Origin: Variovorax paradoxus
GTDB taxonomy: Bacteria > Pseudomonadota > Gammaproteobacteria > Burkholderiales > Burkholderiaceae_C
Length of the DNA: 64,000 nucleotides
Assembly: GCF_024734665.1 (NCBI RefSeq)
Contig: NZ_CP102931.1
Coordinates: forward strand, 2,602,001 to 2,666,000
Direction: 5' to 3'
Under the pieces are notes generated by a model. It did not search any database and was not told where the DNA came from. It saw nothing but the letters and a program-made list of their open reading frames with translations. Both the position numbers and the translations under genes were made by a program. Below, in pieces: positions 17,897-28,713 of the stretch; position 1 is the stretch's first letter; each line of letters opens with the position of its first letter.

Positions 17897-18106
17897 GGGC
17901 ATTCCTGTGGGCAATGGCGAATCGCAGCCACTGTAAAGGCGATGGAGGTGAAATCTCCGCGTGCAGACCTCCGGCCTGGCCAAAAGGGGTGTCTCCAGCC
18001 GATTAGAATCGCGGGTTGCCCAGTTTTGCGCGCGGCACGCGTGTGCCTCCGCTTAAATCCCGCTAGCGCGTGTAAGCCCTTGATCTGTATTGAGAAAAAG
18101 ATGCAG

Positions 18107-18124
18107 GCCCCGCGCACCAGCCCC
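18107..18124 (+). repeat. Direct repeat, copy 2 (partial tRNA-Leu end upstream of tig)
   Basis: Exact second copy of GGCCCCGCGCACCAGCCC, 17 nt before the tig start codon, outside any tRNA. The flanking bases differ from copy 1 on both sides, so the identity is limited to these 18 nt. It sits where the tRNA end would be if tRNA-Leu and tig were once adjacent. Confidence 0.6.
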
Positions 18125-18141
18125 CTCACAAGGAAGACATC

Positions 18142-19458
18142 ATGACCGTGAACGTTGAAACTCTCGAGAAGCTCGAACGCAAGATCACGCTGACCCTGCC
18201 GGTCGGCACCATCCAGTCCGAAGTCGATTCGCGCCTCAAGAAGCTCGCGCGCACCGTCAAGATGGACGGCTTCCGTCCCGGCAAGGTGCCGATGAACGTC
18301 GTGGCCCAGCGCTATGGCTACTCGGTGCACTACGAAGTCATGAACGACAAGGTCGGCGAGGCCTTCTCGCAAGCCGCCAACGAAGCCAAGCTGCGCGTTG
18401 CCGGCCAGCCCCGCATCACCGAAAAAGAAGACGCACCCGAAGGCGAACTGGCCTTCGACGCGGTCTTCGAAGTGTTCCCCGAAGTCAAGATCAATGACCT
18501 GTCCGGCGCCGAAGTCGAGAAGCTCTCGGCCGAAGTGGGCGACGACGCGATCGACAAGACGCTCGACATCCTGCGCAAGCAGCGCCGTACCTTCGCCCAG
18601 CGCGCGCAAGACGCCGTGGCGCAAGACGACGACCGCGTGACCGTCGACTTCGAAGGCAAGATCGACGGCGAGCCCTTCCAGGGCGGCAAGGCCGAAGACT
18701 TCCAGTTCGTCGTCGGCGAAGGCCAGATGCTCAAGGAATTCGAAGACGCCGTGCGCGGCATGAAGTCCGGCGACAGCCGCACCTTCCCGCTGTCGTTCCC
18801 GGCCGACTACCACGGCAAGGACGTGGCCGGCAAGCAAGCCGACTTCATGGTCACCCTGAAGAAGATCGAAGCCTCGCACCTGCCCGAAGTCAACGAGCAG
18901 CTCGCCAAGTCGCTCGGCATCGCCGAAGCCACGGTCGAAGGCTTGCGCGCCGACATCAAGCGCAACCTCGAGCGCGAAGTGAAGTTCCGCCTGCTGGCCC
19001 GCAACAAGAACGCCGTGATGGACGCCCTGGTGGCCAATGCCGAGCTCGACCTGCCGAACGCCAGCGTGCAGTCTGAAGTCAACCGCATGGTCGAAGGCGC
19101 CCGCGCCGAACTGAAGCAGCGCGGCATCAAGGACGCCGACAAGGCCCCGATTCCCGACGAAGTGTTTCGCCCGCAAGCCGAGCGCCGCGTGCGCCTGGGC
19201 CTCGTGGTGGCTGAGCTGGTGCGTGCCAACAACCTGCAGGCCAAGCCCGAGCAGATCAAGGCCCACATCGACGAACTGGCCGCCAGCTACGAAAAGCCGG
19301 CCGACGTGGTGCGCTGGTACTTCAGCGACAACAACCGCCTGGCTGAAGTCGAAGCCGTGGTCATCGAGAACAACGTGACCGATTTCGTCCTGGGCAAGGC
19401 CAAGGTCAACGAAAAGTCGGTGTCGTTCGACGAACTGATGGCGCAACAGCAAGGCTGA
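18142..19458 (+). CDS. tig: Trigger factor
   Basis: Ribosome-associated chaperone and peptidyl-prolyl isomerase, 438 aa (family about 430-450). The ribosome-binding tail is 'MDGFRPGKVPMNVV' near residue 40 (signature FRxGxxP). The FKBP-type domain follows around residues 150-240 ('DRVTVDFEGKIDGEPFQGG', 'FPADYHGKDVAGK'), then the long helical C-terminal arms. A ribosome site (AAGGAAG) precedes the ATG at 18142. It heads the tig-clpP-clpX-lon quality-control block. Confidence 0.96.
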   Translation: MTVNVETLEKLERKITLTLPVGTIQSEVDSRLKKLARTVKMDGFRPGKVPMNVVAQRYGYSVHYEVMNDKVGEAFSQAANEAKLRVAGQPRITEKEDAPEGELAFDAVFEVFPEVKINDLSGAEVEKLSAEVGDDAIDKTLDILRKQRRTFAQRAQDAVAQDDDRVTVDFEGKIDGEPFQGGKAEDFQFVVGEGQMLKEFEDAVRGMKSGDSRTFPLSFPADYHGKDVAGKQADFMVTLKKIEASHLPEVNEQLAKSLGIAEATVEGLRADIKRNLEREVKFRLLARNKNAVMDALVANAELDLPNASVQSEVNRMVEGARAELKQRGIKDADKAPIPDEVFRPQAERRVRLGLVVAELVRANNLQAKPEQIKAHIDELAASYEKPADVVRWYFSDNNRLAEVEAVVIENNVTDFVLGKAKVNEKSVSFDELMAQQQG

Positions 19459-19481
19459 TTTCCGCCGCCGCCCGCTACGCC

Positions 19482-19516
19482 AATGGGGCTTGTGCTTTGC
19501 GGCACGAGCCCCATTT
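19482..19516 (+). terminator. Hairpin between tig and clpP
   Basis: AATGGGGCTTGTG pairs with CACGAGCCCCATT (one mismatch/wobble) around a 7-nt loop, 23 nt after tig. Only a short T run follows, so it is likely a partial terminator that lowers read-through into clpP. Confidence 0.6.
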
Positions 19517-19575
19517 CACTCTGGCGTACAGTGCAAACAGCAGTGAACGATCCCATCTTCCCGGAGAGCTAATTC

Positions 19576-20184
19576 ATGATCGCAAACGAAATTCAAGGCC
19601 TCGGCATGGTCCCGATGGTCATCGAGCAGTCGGGCCGCGGCGAGCGGTCCTATGACATCTATTCGCGTCTCCTCAAGGAACGCATCATTTTCCTGGTAGG
19701 CGAGGTCAACGACCAGACGGCCAATCTCGTGGTGGCCCAGCTGCTGTTCCTCGAGAGCGAAAACCCGGACAAGGACATCTCGTTCTACATCAATTCCCCA
19801 GGTGGCAGCGTGAGCGCCGGCATGGCGATCTACGACACCATGCAGTTCATCAAGCCTGACGTGTCGACCATGTGCCTGGGCTTCGCGGCCAGCATGGGCG
19901 CCTTCCTGCTGGCGGCTGGCGAGAAGGGCAAGCGCTTCTCGCTGCCCAATTCGAAGATCATGATCCACCAGGTGCTGGGCGGCGCACGCGGTCAGGCGAC
20001 CGACATCGAGATCCATGCGCGCGACATCCTGCGCACCAAGGACCAGATGAACCGCATCCTGGCCGAGCGCACCGGCCAGCCGCTGGAAAAGGTCAAGGCC
20101 GACACCGAGCGCGACTATTTCCTCACGGCCGACGAGGCCAAGGAATACGGTCTGGTGGACCAGGTCGTCGCCAAGCGCGGTTAA
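19576..20184 (+). CDS. clpP: ATP-dependent Clp protease proteolytic subunit
   Basis: Serine protease subunit forming the double-heptamer chamber used with ClpX or ClpA; 202 aa. The catalytic triad is visible: Ser106 in '[10 protein letters not shown]', His131 in '[11 protein letters not shown]' and Asp180 in '[12 protein letters not shown]'. '[17 protein letters not shown]' is the conserved oxyanion/handle region. Ribosome site GGAGAG precedes the ATG at 19576. It is followed by clpX, with a hairpin in the gap that may set the subunit ratio. Confidence 0.97.
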   Translation: MIANEIQGLGMVPMVIEQSGRGERSYDIYSRLLKERIIFLVGEVNDQTANLVVAQLLFLESENPDKDISFYINSPGGSVSAGMAIYDTMQFIKPDVSTMCLGFAASMGAFLLAAGEKGKRFSLPNSKIMIHQVLGGARGQATDIEIHARDILRTKDQMNRILAERTGQPLEKVKADTERDYFLTADEAKEYGLVDQVVAKRG

Positions 20185-20218
20185 AGCTGCGGGGCGCCGG
20201 TGGCGCCAAATGGCAAAA

Positions 20219-20255
20219 GACGGCGTTTTCCACACGGGAAACGCCGTTTTTGTTT
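20219..20255 (+). terminator. Intrinsic terminator between clpP and clpX
   Basis: ACGGCGTTTTCC and GGGAAACGCCGT form a 12-bp stem (one mismatch) around a 4-nt loop, followed by TTTTTGTTT. It is a strong terminator by sequence, so clpX either has its own promoter in the following 40 nt or depends on read-through. Confidence 0.85.
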
Positions 20256-20294
20256 AGTTATCATTGTGCATACCCTGTCACGAGGCAAAAGTCC

Positions 20295-21560
20295 ATGGCC
20301 GATAAAAAAGGCTCTTCCAGCGAAAAAACGCTTTATTGCTCGTTCTGCGGCAAAAGCCAGCACGAGGTCAAGAAGCTGATCGCGGGCCCTTCGGTCTTCA
20401 TCTGCGACGAGTGCATCGACCTTTGCAACGAGATCATCCGCGACGAGCTCCCCGCGGGCGAAGAAGCGCGTGAAGCACGCAGCGATCTGCCGACTCCGCT
20501 GGAGATCAAGACCAACCTCGACAACTACGTGATCGGCCAGGAGCCGGCCAAGCGCATGCTGTCGGTGGCGGTCTACAACCACTACAAGCGCCTGCGCCAC
20601 AAGGAAAAGGCCAAGGGCGACGACGTCGAGCTCAGCAAGAGCAACATCCTGCTGATCGGTCCCACGGGCTCGGGCAAGACGCTGCTGGCGCAAACGCTCG
20701 CGCGCATGCTCGACGTGCCTTTCGTGATGGCCGACGCCACCACGCTGACCGAAGCCGGTTACGTGGGCGAAGACGTCGAGAACATCATCCAGAAGCTGCT
20801 GCAAAGCTGCAACTACGAGGTCGAACGCGCCCAGCGTGGCATCGTCTACATCGACGAAATCGACAAGATCTCGCGCAAATCCGACAACCCCTCGATCACG
20901 CGCGACGTGTCGGGCGAGGGCGTGCAGCAGGCCCTGCTGAAGCTCATCGAAGGCACGATGGCCAGCGTGCCGCCGCAAGGCGGGCGCAAGCACCCTAATC
21001 AAGACTTCCTGCAGATCGACACGACCAACATCCTGTTCATCTGCGGCGGCGCGTTCGCTGGCCTCGAGAAGGTCATCGAAAACCGCACCGAGGCCTCGGG
21101 CATTGGCTTCGGCGCCGCGGTCAAGAGCAAGGCCCAACGTAGCATCACCGAGGTGTTCCGCGAAGTCGAACCCGAAGACCTGATCAAGTTCGGCCTGATC
21201 CCCGAACTCGTGGGCCGTATGCCCGTGGTCGCATCGCTCGCGGAACTCAGCGAGGATGCGCTGGTCCAGATCCTGACCGAGCCCAAGAACGCGGTGGTCA
21301 AGCAGTTCACCAAGCTGCTGCAGATGGAAGGCGTGGACCTCGAGATTCGCCCTGCGGCGCTCAAGGCGATCGCACGCAAGGCCCTTGCCCGGAAGACCGG
21401 TGCACGCGGTTTGCGCTCGATCCTTGAACAGTCGCTGATCGACACCATGTTCGAATTGCCGAACGCGACCAATGTCGACAAGGTGGTGGTCGAGGAATCG
21501 ACCATCGACGAAAACAAGCCCCCGCTGCTCGTGTACCGCGAAGCGGCGAAAAAGGCCTAA
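20295..21560 (+). CDS. clpX: ATP-dependent Clp protease ATP-binding subunit ClpX
   Basis: AAA+ unfoldase that feeds substrates to ClpP; 421 aa. The N-terminal zinc-binding domain has Cys15, Cys18, Cys37 and Cys40 ('CSFCGK', 'CDECIDLC'). Walker A is 'GPTGSGKT', Walker B '[10 protein letters not shown]', and sensor/arginine-finger regions follow, with '[19 protein letters not shown]' at the C-terminal small domain. The start ATG at 20295 gives the standard N-terminus. lon begins 23 nt after the stop. Confidence 0.97.
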   Translation: MADKKGSSSEKTLYCSFCGKSQHEVKKLIAGPSVFICDECIDLCNEIIRDELPAGEEAREARSDLPTPLEIKTNLDNYVIGQEPAKRMLSVAVYNHYKRLRHKEKAKGDDVELSKSNILLIGPTGSGKTLLAQTLARMLDVPFVMADATTLTEAGYVGEDVENIIQKLLQSCNYEVERAQRGIVYIDEIDKISRKSDNPSITRDVSGEGVQQALLKLIEGTMASVPPQGGRKHPNQDFLQIDTTNILFICGGAFAGLEKVIENRTEASGIGFGAAVKSKAQRSITEVFREVEPEDLIKFGLIPELVGRMPVVASLAELSEDALVQILTEPKNAVVKQFTKLLQMEGVDLEIRPAALKAIARKALARKTGARGLRSILEQSLIDTMFELPNATNVDKVVVEESTIDENKPPLLVYREAAKKA

Positions 21561-21583
21561 AGCCAAAGACGCGAAGGATCTGC

Positions 21584-24025
<2,442 letters not shown>

Positions 24026-24042
24026 CCGGTTGATCGCAAAAC

Positions 24043-24081
24043 TTGTGGAGCCTCGAAAAACTGGTATATAATTCGAGGCTC
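24043..24081 (+). promoter_or_regulatory. Promoter of the tRNA-Gly transcript with an embedded inverted repeat
   Basis: -35 TTGTGG at 24043-24048, 18-bp spacer, perfect -10 TATAAT at 24067-24072; transcription should begin near 24079, just ahead of tRNA-Gly at 24087. A perfect 10-bp inverted repeat, GAGCCTCGAA (24048-24057) and TTCGAGGCTC (24072-24081), brackets the spacer and most of the -10 box. No T-tract follows the repeat, so it does not look like a lon terminator. Confidence 0.75.
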
Positions 24082-24086
24082 GAAAC

Positions 24087-24162
24087 GCGGGAATAGCTCA
24101 GTTGGTAGAGCGCAACCTTGCCAAGGTTGAGGTCGAGAGTTCGAGACTCTTTTCCCGCTCCA
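24087..24162 (+). tRNA. tRNA-Gly (anticodon GCC)
   Basis: A 76-nt tRNA with encoded CCA: acceptor GCGGGAA/TTCCCGC, anticodon stem-loop CAACC-TTGCCAA-GGTTG giving GCC, and T-arm GTTCGAGAC. It reads GGC and GGU glycine codons. A strong promoter lies directly upstream. Confidence 0.97.
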
Positions 24163-24169
24163 GTTTTGA

Positions 24170-24198
24170 AAAAGGGAAGCAACAGCTTCCCTTTTTTT
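24170..24198 (+). terminator. Intrinsic terminator after tRNA-Gly
   Basis: AAAGGGAAGC and GCTTCCCTTT form a 10-bp stem around loop aaca, running into a T7 tract. It lies between tRNA-Gly and tRNA-Cys. Confidence 0.85.
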
Positions 24199-24225
24199 CG
24201 CTAGTTCGATTTCGTATTTCTGCGT

Positions 24226-24299
24226 GGCGCGATAGCAAAGCGGTTATGCAACGGATTGCAAATCCGTCTAGCCCGGTTCGACTCCGGGTCGCGCCTCCA
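24226..24299 (+). tRNA. tRNA-Cys (anticodon GCA)
   Basis: A 74-nt tRNA with encoded CCA: acceptor GGCGCGA/TCGCGCC, anticodon loop TTGCAAA giving GCA, T-arm GGTTCGACTCC. Its own promoter is not obvious (only a weak TATTTC-like -10), so it may depend on read-through from tRNA-Gly. Confidence 0.97.
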
Positions 24300-24333
24300 C
24301 TCTCTCGGTTCAACCAGATTCGACTCCGACTAC

Positions 24334-24373
24334 CAAGCCCCGCCAACCCACGTTGCCGGGGCTTGTTTTGTTT
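24334..24373 (+). terminator. Intrinsic terminator after tRNA-Cys
   Basis: CAAGCCCCG and CGGGGCTTG form a perfect 9-bp stem around a 14-nt loop, followed by TTTTGTTT. It separates tRNA-Cys from tRNA-Leu. Confidence 0.82.
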
Positions 24374-24399
24374 GGGTTATCGTCGATGTTCAACCTGAC

Positions 24400-24491
24400 G
24401 CCCGGATGGTGAAATTGGTAGACACATCGGACTTAAAATCCGCCGCTTCCTTAATCGGGGCATACGGGTTCGACCCCCGTTCCGGGTACCA
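24400..24491 (+). tRNA. tRNA-Leu (anticodon UAA)
   Basis: A 92-nt class II tRNA with encoded CCA: acceptor GCCCGGA/TCCGGGT, anticodon loop CTTAAAA giving UAA, a long variable arm, and T-arm GGGTTCGACCCCC. It reads UUA and, through wobble, UUG; UUA is rare in this GC-rich genome. The next gene begins 20 nt later. Confidence 0.96.
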
Positions 24492-24511
24492 AACTTACAA
24501 GGGAGCATTCG

Positions 24512-25153
24512 ATGCCTCGCTACAACGCTCCATTTGAGATCCATGTGCACGGCGACGTGCCGCTGCGTTTGGACGTGACCTTCGACCAGATCCAGGAAGC
24601 GCTCAAGCCGCTCTGGAAGTACGCCGGCGCCAAGTCGCTGGCCGACGGTGCGACCAGCACCTACGAAGAAGAGCCCGGCATCCGCTTCGAGCAGAAAGAC
24701 CACACGTTGCAGATGTGCTGGACCGTGCCCGGCGACGAAGATTTCCGCCAGGCGCTCGACGAGATGTGCATGGGCCTGAACGAGCTCTCCGAACGCGGCG
24801 CGGCCATCGAGGTCACCTTCTACGACACCGACTTCGACGAGGAAGAGGGCGACCCCGAAGAAGAATCGCGTGACGACTTCCTGATGCTGTTCGTCGGCCC
24901 GAACCCGGCCGCGATCATGCAGGTGCAGCGTGACCTGCTGGTGGAAGACGTCGTCAACCTCATGGAGCGCCACTTCGACGGCGCCGAACTGGGTGGCGTG
25001 GTCTCCGAGATCGACCGCCTCTTCAGCGATCGTTTCGACGCACTCGTGAACTCGCTCGAAATCGGCAAGCGTCCGCGCGGCACCGGTGGCCCGGGCAGTG
25101 GCGGCAGCGGTGGTGGCCATGGCGGCGGTCGCCGTCCGCGTCACCTGCACTAA
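24512..25153 (+). CDS. Conserved hypothetical protein with Gly/His-rich tail
   Basis: A 213-aa acidic cytoplasmic protein of unknown function; it resembles uncharacterised proteins (possibly DUF6806) seen in Comamonadaceae, recalled rather than checked. It begins 'MPRYNAPFEIHVHGDVPLRL', has a very acidic centre ('DTDFDEEEGDPEEESRDD') and ends in a low-complexity Gly/His/Arg tail (about residues 187-213) that could bind metal or nucleic acid. Ribosome site AAGGGAG precedes the ATG. It starts just after tRNA-Leu, so the two may share a transcript. Confidence 0.75.
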   Translation: MPRYNAPFEIHVHGDVPLRLDVTFDQIQEALKPLWKYAGAKSLADGATSTYEEEPGIRFEQKDHTLQMCWTVPGDEDFRQALDEMCMGLNELSERGAAIEVTFYDTDFDEEEGDPEEESRDDFLMLFVGPNPAAIMQVQRDLLVEDVVNLMERHFDGAELGGVVSEIDRLFSDRFDALVNSLEIGKRPRGTGGPGSGGSGGGHGGGRRPRHLH

Positions 25154-25181
25154 GCAACCCGACGCCCTGATCCAAGGCCGC

Positions 25182-26483
25182 ATGGCCCTGTTTCCCGCCT
25201 CCGCGCTGCGTCCGGGCGTTCGCAAGCGCGAGGTCTTCGGCTGGGCGATGTACGACTTCGCCAACTCGGGCTACACCACGGTCGTCATCACGGCCGTGTT
25301 CGCCGCCTACTTCGTGGGTGGCATCGCCAAGGGCGCCCCGTGGGCCGCCTTCGCATGGACGGCGGCGCTCAGTACCTCCTACGCGATCGTGATGCTCACG
25401 ATGCCAGCCATCGGCGCCTGGGCCGACTTGCGCGCGGCCAAGAAGCGGGTGCTCGTTTTCGCGACTGTCGGCTGCGTCTTCGCTACAGCGGCGCTTGCCA
25501 TCACGCCGGGTTTTTCGGGCGCGTCCGGCGTCGCGCTGGCGATGGCGCTGGTGATCGTCTCCAATGCTTTCTATTCCTACGGCGAATCCCTCACGGGCGC
25601 CTTCCTGCCCGAGCTCGCCACGGCTGAGGGCATGGGCAAGGTCAGCGGATGGGGCTGGGCCTTCGGCTACGTCGGCGGCATGCTGGCGCTGGGTATCTGC
25701 CTGGCCTATGTGTTGTGGTCGCAATCGAAGGGCTTGCCGGCAGCGCATTTCGTGCCGGTGACGATGCTGATCACGGCAGTCATCTACGGTGGAGCCGCTT
25801 GCGTCACTTTCATGTTGCTGCCTGAGCGTGCAACGCCCCAGACGGCTCGCGCGGAGCAGGGCGGTGCATGGCAGCAGCTCCGCGCCACATACCGGCAGGC
25901 CCGGGCCTATCGCGACTTCATGTGGCTGCTGGCCTGCACGGTTTGCTACCAGGGCGGCGTGGCGGTTGCCATCACGCTCGCGGCAATCTACGCGGAACAG
26001 GTGATCGGCTTCGTTGCGAGCGAAACCATGGTGCTGATCTTCGTGCTCAATATCGCGGCGGCGCTTGGCGCCTTCAGCTTCGGCTACGTCCAAGACCGCG
26101 TCGGCCACAAGGTCTCGCTGGCCGGCACGCTGGTCGCCTGGATCGCGGTCTGCGTGATCGCCGCGCTGGTGACGACCAAGGGCGGCTTCTGGTGGGCGGC
26201 CGCCATCGCCGGGTTGGCCATGGGATCGAGTCAATCGGCCGGCCGCGCCATGACGGGCTATCTGGCGCCGCCGCAACAGCTCGCGGAGTTCTTCGGGCTC
26301 TGGACCTTCGCGACACGGCTGGCGAGCATCATCGGCCCGCTGAGCTTCGGCGCCATCACGTGGATGACCGGCGGCAACCAGCGCATCGCGATCTTGTCGA
26401 CCGCGGTGCTGTTTGTGGCGGGGCTGTTGCTGCTGCTGCCGATCGATATGCAGCGCGGCCGCGAGGCCGCGCTACGCAGTTAA
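25182..26483 (+). CDS. MFS transporter, UMF1/Atg22-like
   Basis: Major-facilitator transporter of 433 aa with about twelve hydrophobic helices. The N-terminal 'WAMYDFANSGYTTVVITAVF' is the hallmark of the UMF1 (Atg22-like) branch, and the loop 'MPAIGAWADLRAAKKRVL' is the MFS motif between helices 2 and 3. The ATG at 25182 is preferred; an upstream in-frame ATG would overlap the preceding gene. The substrate is unknown; Atg22 relatives export amino acids. Its TAA stop overlaps the stop of the convergent lipoprotein gene by 3 nt. Confidence 0.86.
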   Translation: MALFPASALRPGVRKREVFGWAMYDFANSGYTTVVITAVFAAYFVGGIAKGAPWAAFAWTAALSTSYAIVMLTMPAIGAWADLRAAKKRVLVFATVGCVFATAALAITPGFSGASGVALAMALVIVSNAFYSYGESLTGAFLPELATAEGMGKVSGWGWAFGYVGGMLALGICLAYVLWSQSKGLPAAHFVPVTMLITAVIYGGAACVTFMLLPERATPQTARAEQGGAWQQLRATYRQARAYRDFMWLLACTVCYQGGVAVAITLAAIYAEQVIGFVASETMVLIFVLNIAAALGAFSFGYVQDRVGHKVSLAGTLVAWIAVCVIAALVTTKGGFWWAAAIAGLAMGSSQSAGRAMTGYLAPPQQLAEFFGLWTFATRLASIIGPLSFGAITWMTGGNQRIAILSTAVLFVAGLLLLLPIDMQRGREAALRS

Positions 26484-28660
26484 AACAGGCTGTTGTTCGT
26501 CAGAGGCCAGCCAGTGCCGCTCTGGGACTTCCAGTTGGCCGTGTTCTTCACGCTCGCGGCGAAGTTCGCGATGTCGGTCGACGTCGGCGATGCTGGCAGC
26601 ATCGGGCCGTTGTAGAGCACGTCGAACTTGTCCACGAAGCTGATCGCGGCGCCCGCGGCCGTCAAGCTGGTGGGAATGGCGTCCGAGTTGGGCACCGGCC
26701 CCAGTGTGATGCTGGCCAGGTAGGTTCCCACACCGCTGATCGTGCCGGCAGTGCCGGTGCCCAGGCCGGCGATGGTGCCGCCGACAAAGGCGTAGATCGT
26801 TTCGTAACTCGCGCTGATGCCGCCTCCCGCGCCCTGCACGGTGCCGATGTTGGCGATCGGATTCGTGTTCTTCACATCCGGCTGGATGGTCACGATGGTG
26901 CCCGCCGGCAGGCTGCGGTCGGCGGTCCAGACGAAGGCGCTCTCGTTGGTGATGCCGTTGAAGTCGGTGGCGGTGCGGTCGCGGTCGGTGAACACGATGT
27001 TCGTGCCCGTGTCCATCGGCTTGAGCAGCACGAAGGCGAACGCGTCGGTCTTGTCGGCGTTCGCGCCAACGAAGAGGATGTCGCCGGCGGCCAGCGCGGG
27101 TGGCGCGCTGGTGGTGAAGCTCAGCGTGGTCGCGTCGGCGATGCCGGCGTAGGCATTGTCCTTGGCATCCGTGATTGCATTGGCATCCACGGTCACGTAG
27201 TAGCCGGTCGACGATGCCAGCGGTTGGCTTGGCGTCAGCGTGATCGTGTTGAACGCGCGCTGCACGCTCGCGGCTGGGCTGCTGGCCGAGAAGCTCTCGA
27301 CCACCGTACCGTCGGTCTTGTGCAGCACGAGGTTGCCTGCGCCCAGGCGCACGCCTTCGTTGAAGCTCAGCGTGATTTTCGCGTTTGCGCCGACGCTGCC
27401 GTCCGAGGCCTTGGGCGAGGCGCTGCGCAGCACCGGGCCGGCGGTGTCGACCCAGGGCTGGCCCAGGCGCACGACGAAACCGTCGAACTTCTGGTCGGCT
27501 GGCGCCAGGTCCTTCGAGGCGTCTGTCTGGCCCGGCCAGACGGTGTCGCCGTTGTCCAGCAGCAGTTGCACTTGGGTGCCTGCCGTTACCGGGCCGGGCA
27601 CTTCGACGGTCGATTCGAAGCTGCCGCCCGTGTTCTTGCGCAGCTTGTCGAGGTCGTTCGACAGCTCGACCGGTGCGCTGTCCGGGTTGCCGTTCCATGC
27701 GAAGAGTGCGAAGTTGCGGTCGACGTCCGCGCTGGCGGCGCCCGCAGGGCCAGCGACGATCAGGTAGTTGCCATCGGTGCCCTTGTCGATCGAACGGATG
27801 CCGCGACCCCCGAGCTCCAGTTCGATGGGGGCGCCGAATGTGGCCTGCGTGGCCGTGCCCGCGACCAACGCGGCGTAGTTCTGCACCGGCACGATGAGCG
27901 CCTTCGCGCGCGTGGAAGTGCCGGTCTGCGGTGCGCGGAAGCCGAGCCACAGGGCGCTGTCGCCCGGCGCGCTGGTCATGCCCTCGATTGAGAAGCCGTC
28001 GACCCGTTCGGGCACGATGCCGGCCCCGGCCGATAGGGCGAAGCCGAGATAGTTGGCGCCCAGGCCGTGGCCGTTGGCGACGTCCCAGGCCACGAGTTGA
28101 GCTTCAAGCGCCGAAAATTGGCCGACATAGGTGAAGGCGGTGGTGGCCCCCGTGCCCGTGACTTTCACGGCGAACAGGTGCGAACGGTCGGGCGCGTCGC
28201 TGCCGTCTTTCTTGTTGCTGTTGGAGCCGGTGAGGTATAGCGTGTCGCCGATGCGCGTGCCGGCTTCGAGGTCGAGTTCCTTGCCGAGCTTCGGCCCTTC
28301 GAGTTCGTAACTCCATTCCTTCACCGCGGCCCCGCCGGCGCGCGGATAGACGCGCAGCACGTTGGCCTCGTCGTCGGCCACGAGCATGAAGCCGTCGGGC
28401 AGGGCGAAGGCGGTTGATGCATCCGACGAGCCCTCTGTCGTGCCTGCGTTGGGCGTGAACTGGGCTTTGGAAACGAGCTGGTCCGGCTCGGAGGCCGGTG
28501 GCTGAGTCGCCGGTGGCGCAACCGTCGTTGGCGGCGTGGTCGGAAAGAAGCTGCCGCCTCCGTCACTACCGCCGCCGCATGCAGCCAGCAGCACGGACAG
28601 GGCACTGGCGAGCAGCATGGGCTTGAAGGGAATGCGGGGGGGAGTGACGAGAGAGTTCAT
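26480..28660 (-). CDS. Large composite lipoprotein (DUF3616-like, Ig-like and C-terminal surface domain)
   Basis: A 726-aa lipoprotein. The signal ends in a lipobox-like 'LLAACGGG', followed by Ser/Thr/Pro spacer. The first half (about residues 70-380) looks like a beta-propeller of the DUF3616 type ('DRSHLFAVKVTG', 'IEGMTSAPGDSALWLGFRAP'). Next comes a bacterial Ig-like (SbsA/Big_5) domain: 'GANAKITLSFNEGVRLGAGN' and 'TPSQPLASSTGYYVTVDANA'. The C-terminal part ('AGDILFVGANADKTDAFAF') resembles repeat-free modules at the ends of surface lipoproteins. Start ATG at 28660. Likely outer-membrane anchored; possibly phosphatase-, ligand- or adhesion-related, not determined. Confidence 0.78.
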   Translation of the reverse strand: MNSLVTPPRIPFKPMLLASALSVLLAACGGGSDGGGSFFPTTPPTTVAPPATQPPASEPDQLVSKAQFTPNAGTTEGSSDASTAFALPDGFMLVADDEANVLRVYPRAGGAAVKEWSYELEGPKLGKELDLEAGTRIGDTLYLTGSNSNKKDGSDAPDRSHLFAVKVTGTGATTAFTYVGQFSALEAQLVAWDVANGHGLGANYLGFALSAGAGIVPERVDGFSIEGMTSAPGDSALWLGFRAPQTGTSTRAKALIVPVQNYAALVAGTATQATFGAPIELELGGRGIRSIDKGTDGNYLIVAGPAGAASADVDRNFALFAWNGNPDSAPVELSNDLDKLRKNTGGSFESTVEVPGPVTAGTQVQLLLDNGDTVWPGQTDASKDLAPADQKFDGFVVRLGQPWVDTAGPVLRSASPKASDGSVGANAKITLSFNEGVRLGAGNLVLHKTDGTVVESFSASSPAASVQRAFNTITLTPSQPLASSTGYYVTVDANAITDAKDNAYAGIADATTLSFTTSAPPALAAGDILFVGANADKTDAFAFVLLKPMDTGTNIVFTDRDRTATDFNGITNESAFVWTADRSLPAGTIVTIQPDVKNTNPIANIGTVQGAGGGISASYETIYAFVGGTIAGLGTGTAGTISGVGTYLASITLGPVPNSDAIPTSLTAAGAAISFVDKFDVLYNGPMLPASPTSTDIANFAASVKNTANWKSQSGTGWPLTNNSLF

Positions 28661-28713
28661 GGTGCGCGATTGTTGTTTTGGACAAACCGCGCATGCTGTT
28701 ACTTTCGTGTGAC

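Noticed and set aside
18034..18047. Hairpin GGCAC-GCGT-GTGCC upstream of tig as a regulatory element
   Set aside because: A 5-bp GC-rich stem is expected by chance in this composition and has no other supporting signal.
24301..24333. A possible tRNA-like remnant between tRNA-Cys and the next terminator (ends in ACTACCA)
   Set aside because: It contains a T-loop-like TTCGACT and a CCA end, but no acceptor or T-stem pairing can be drawn, so it is not called as a tRNA or pseudo-tRNA.
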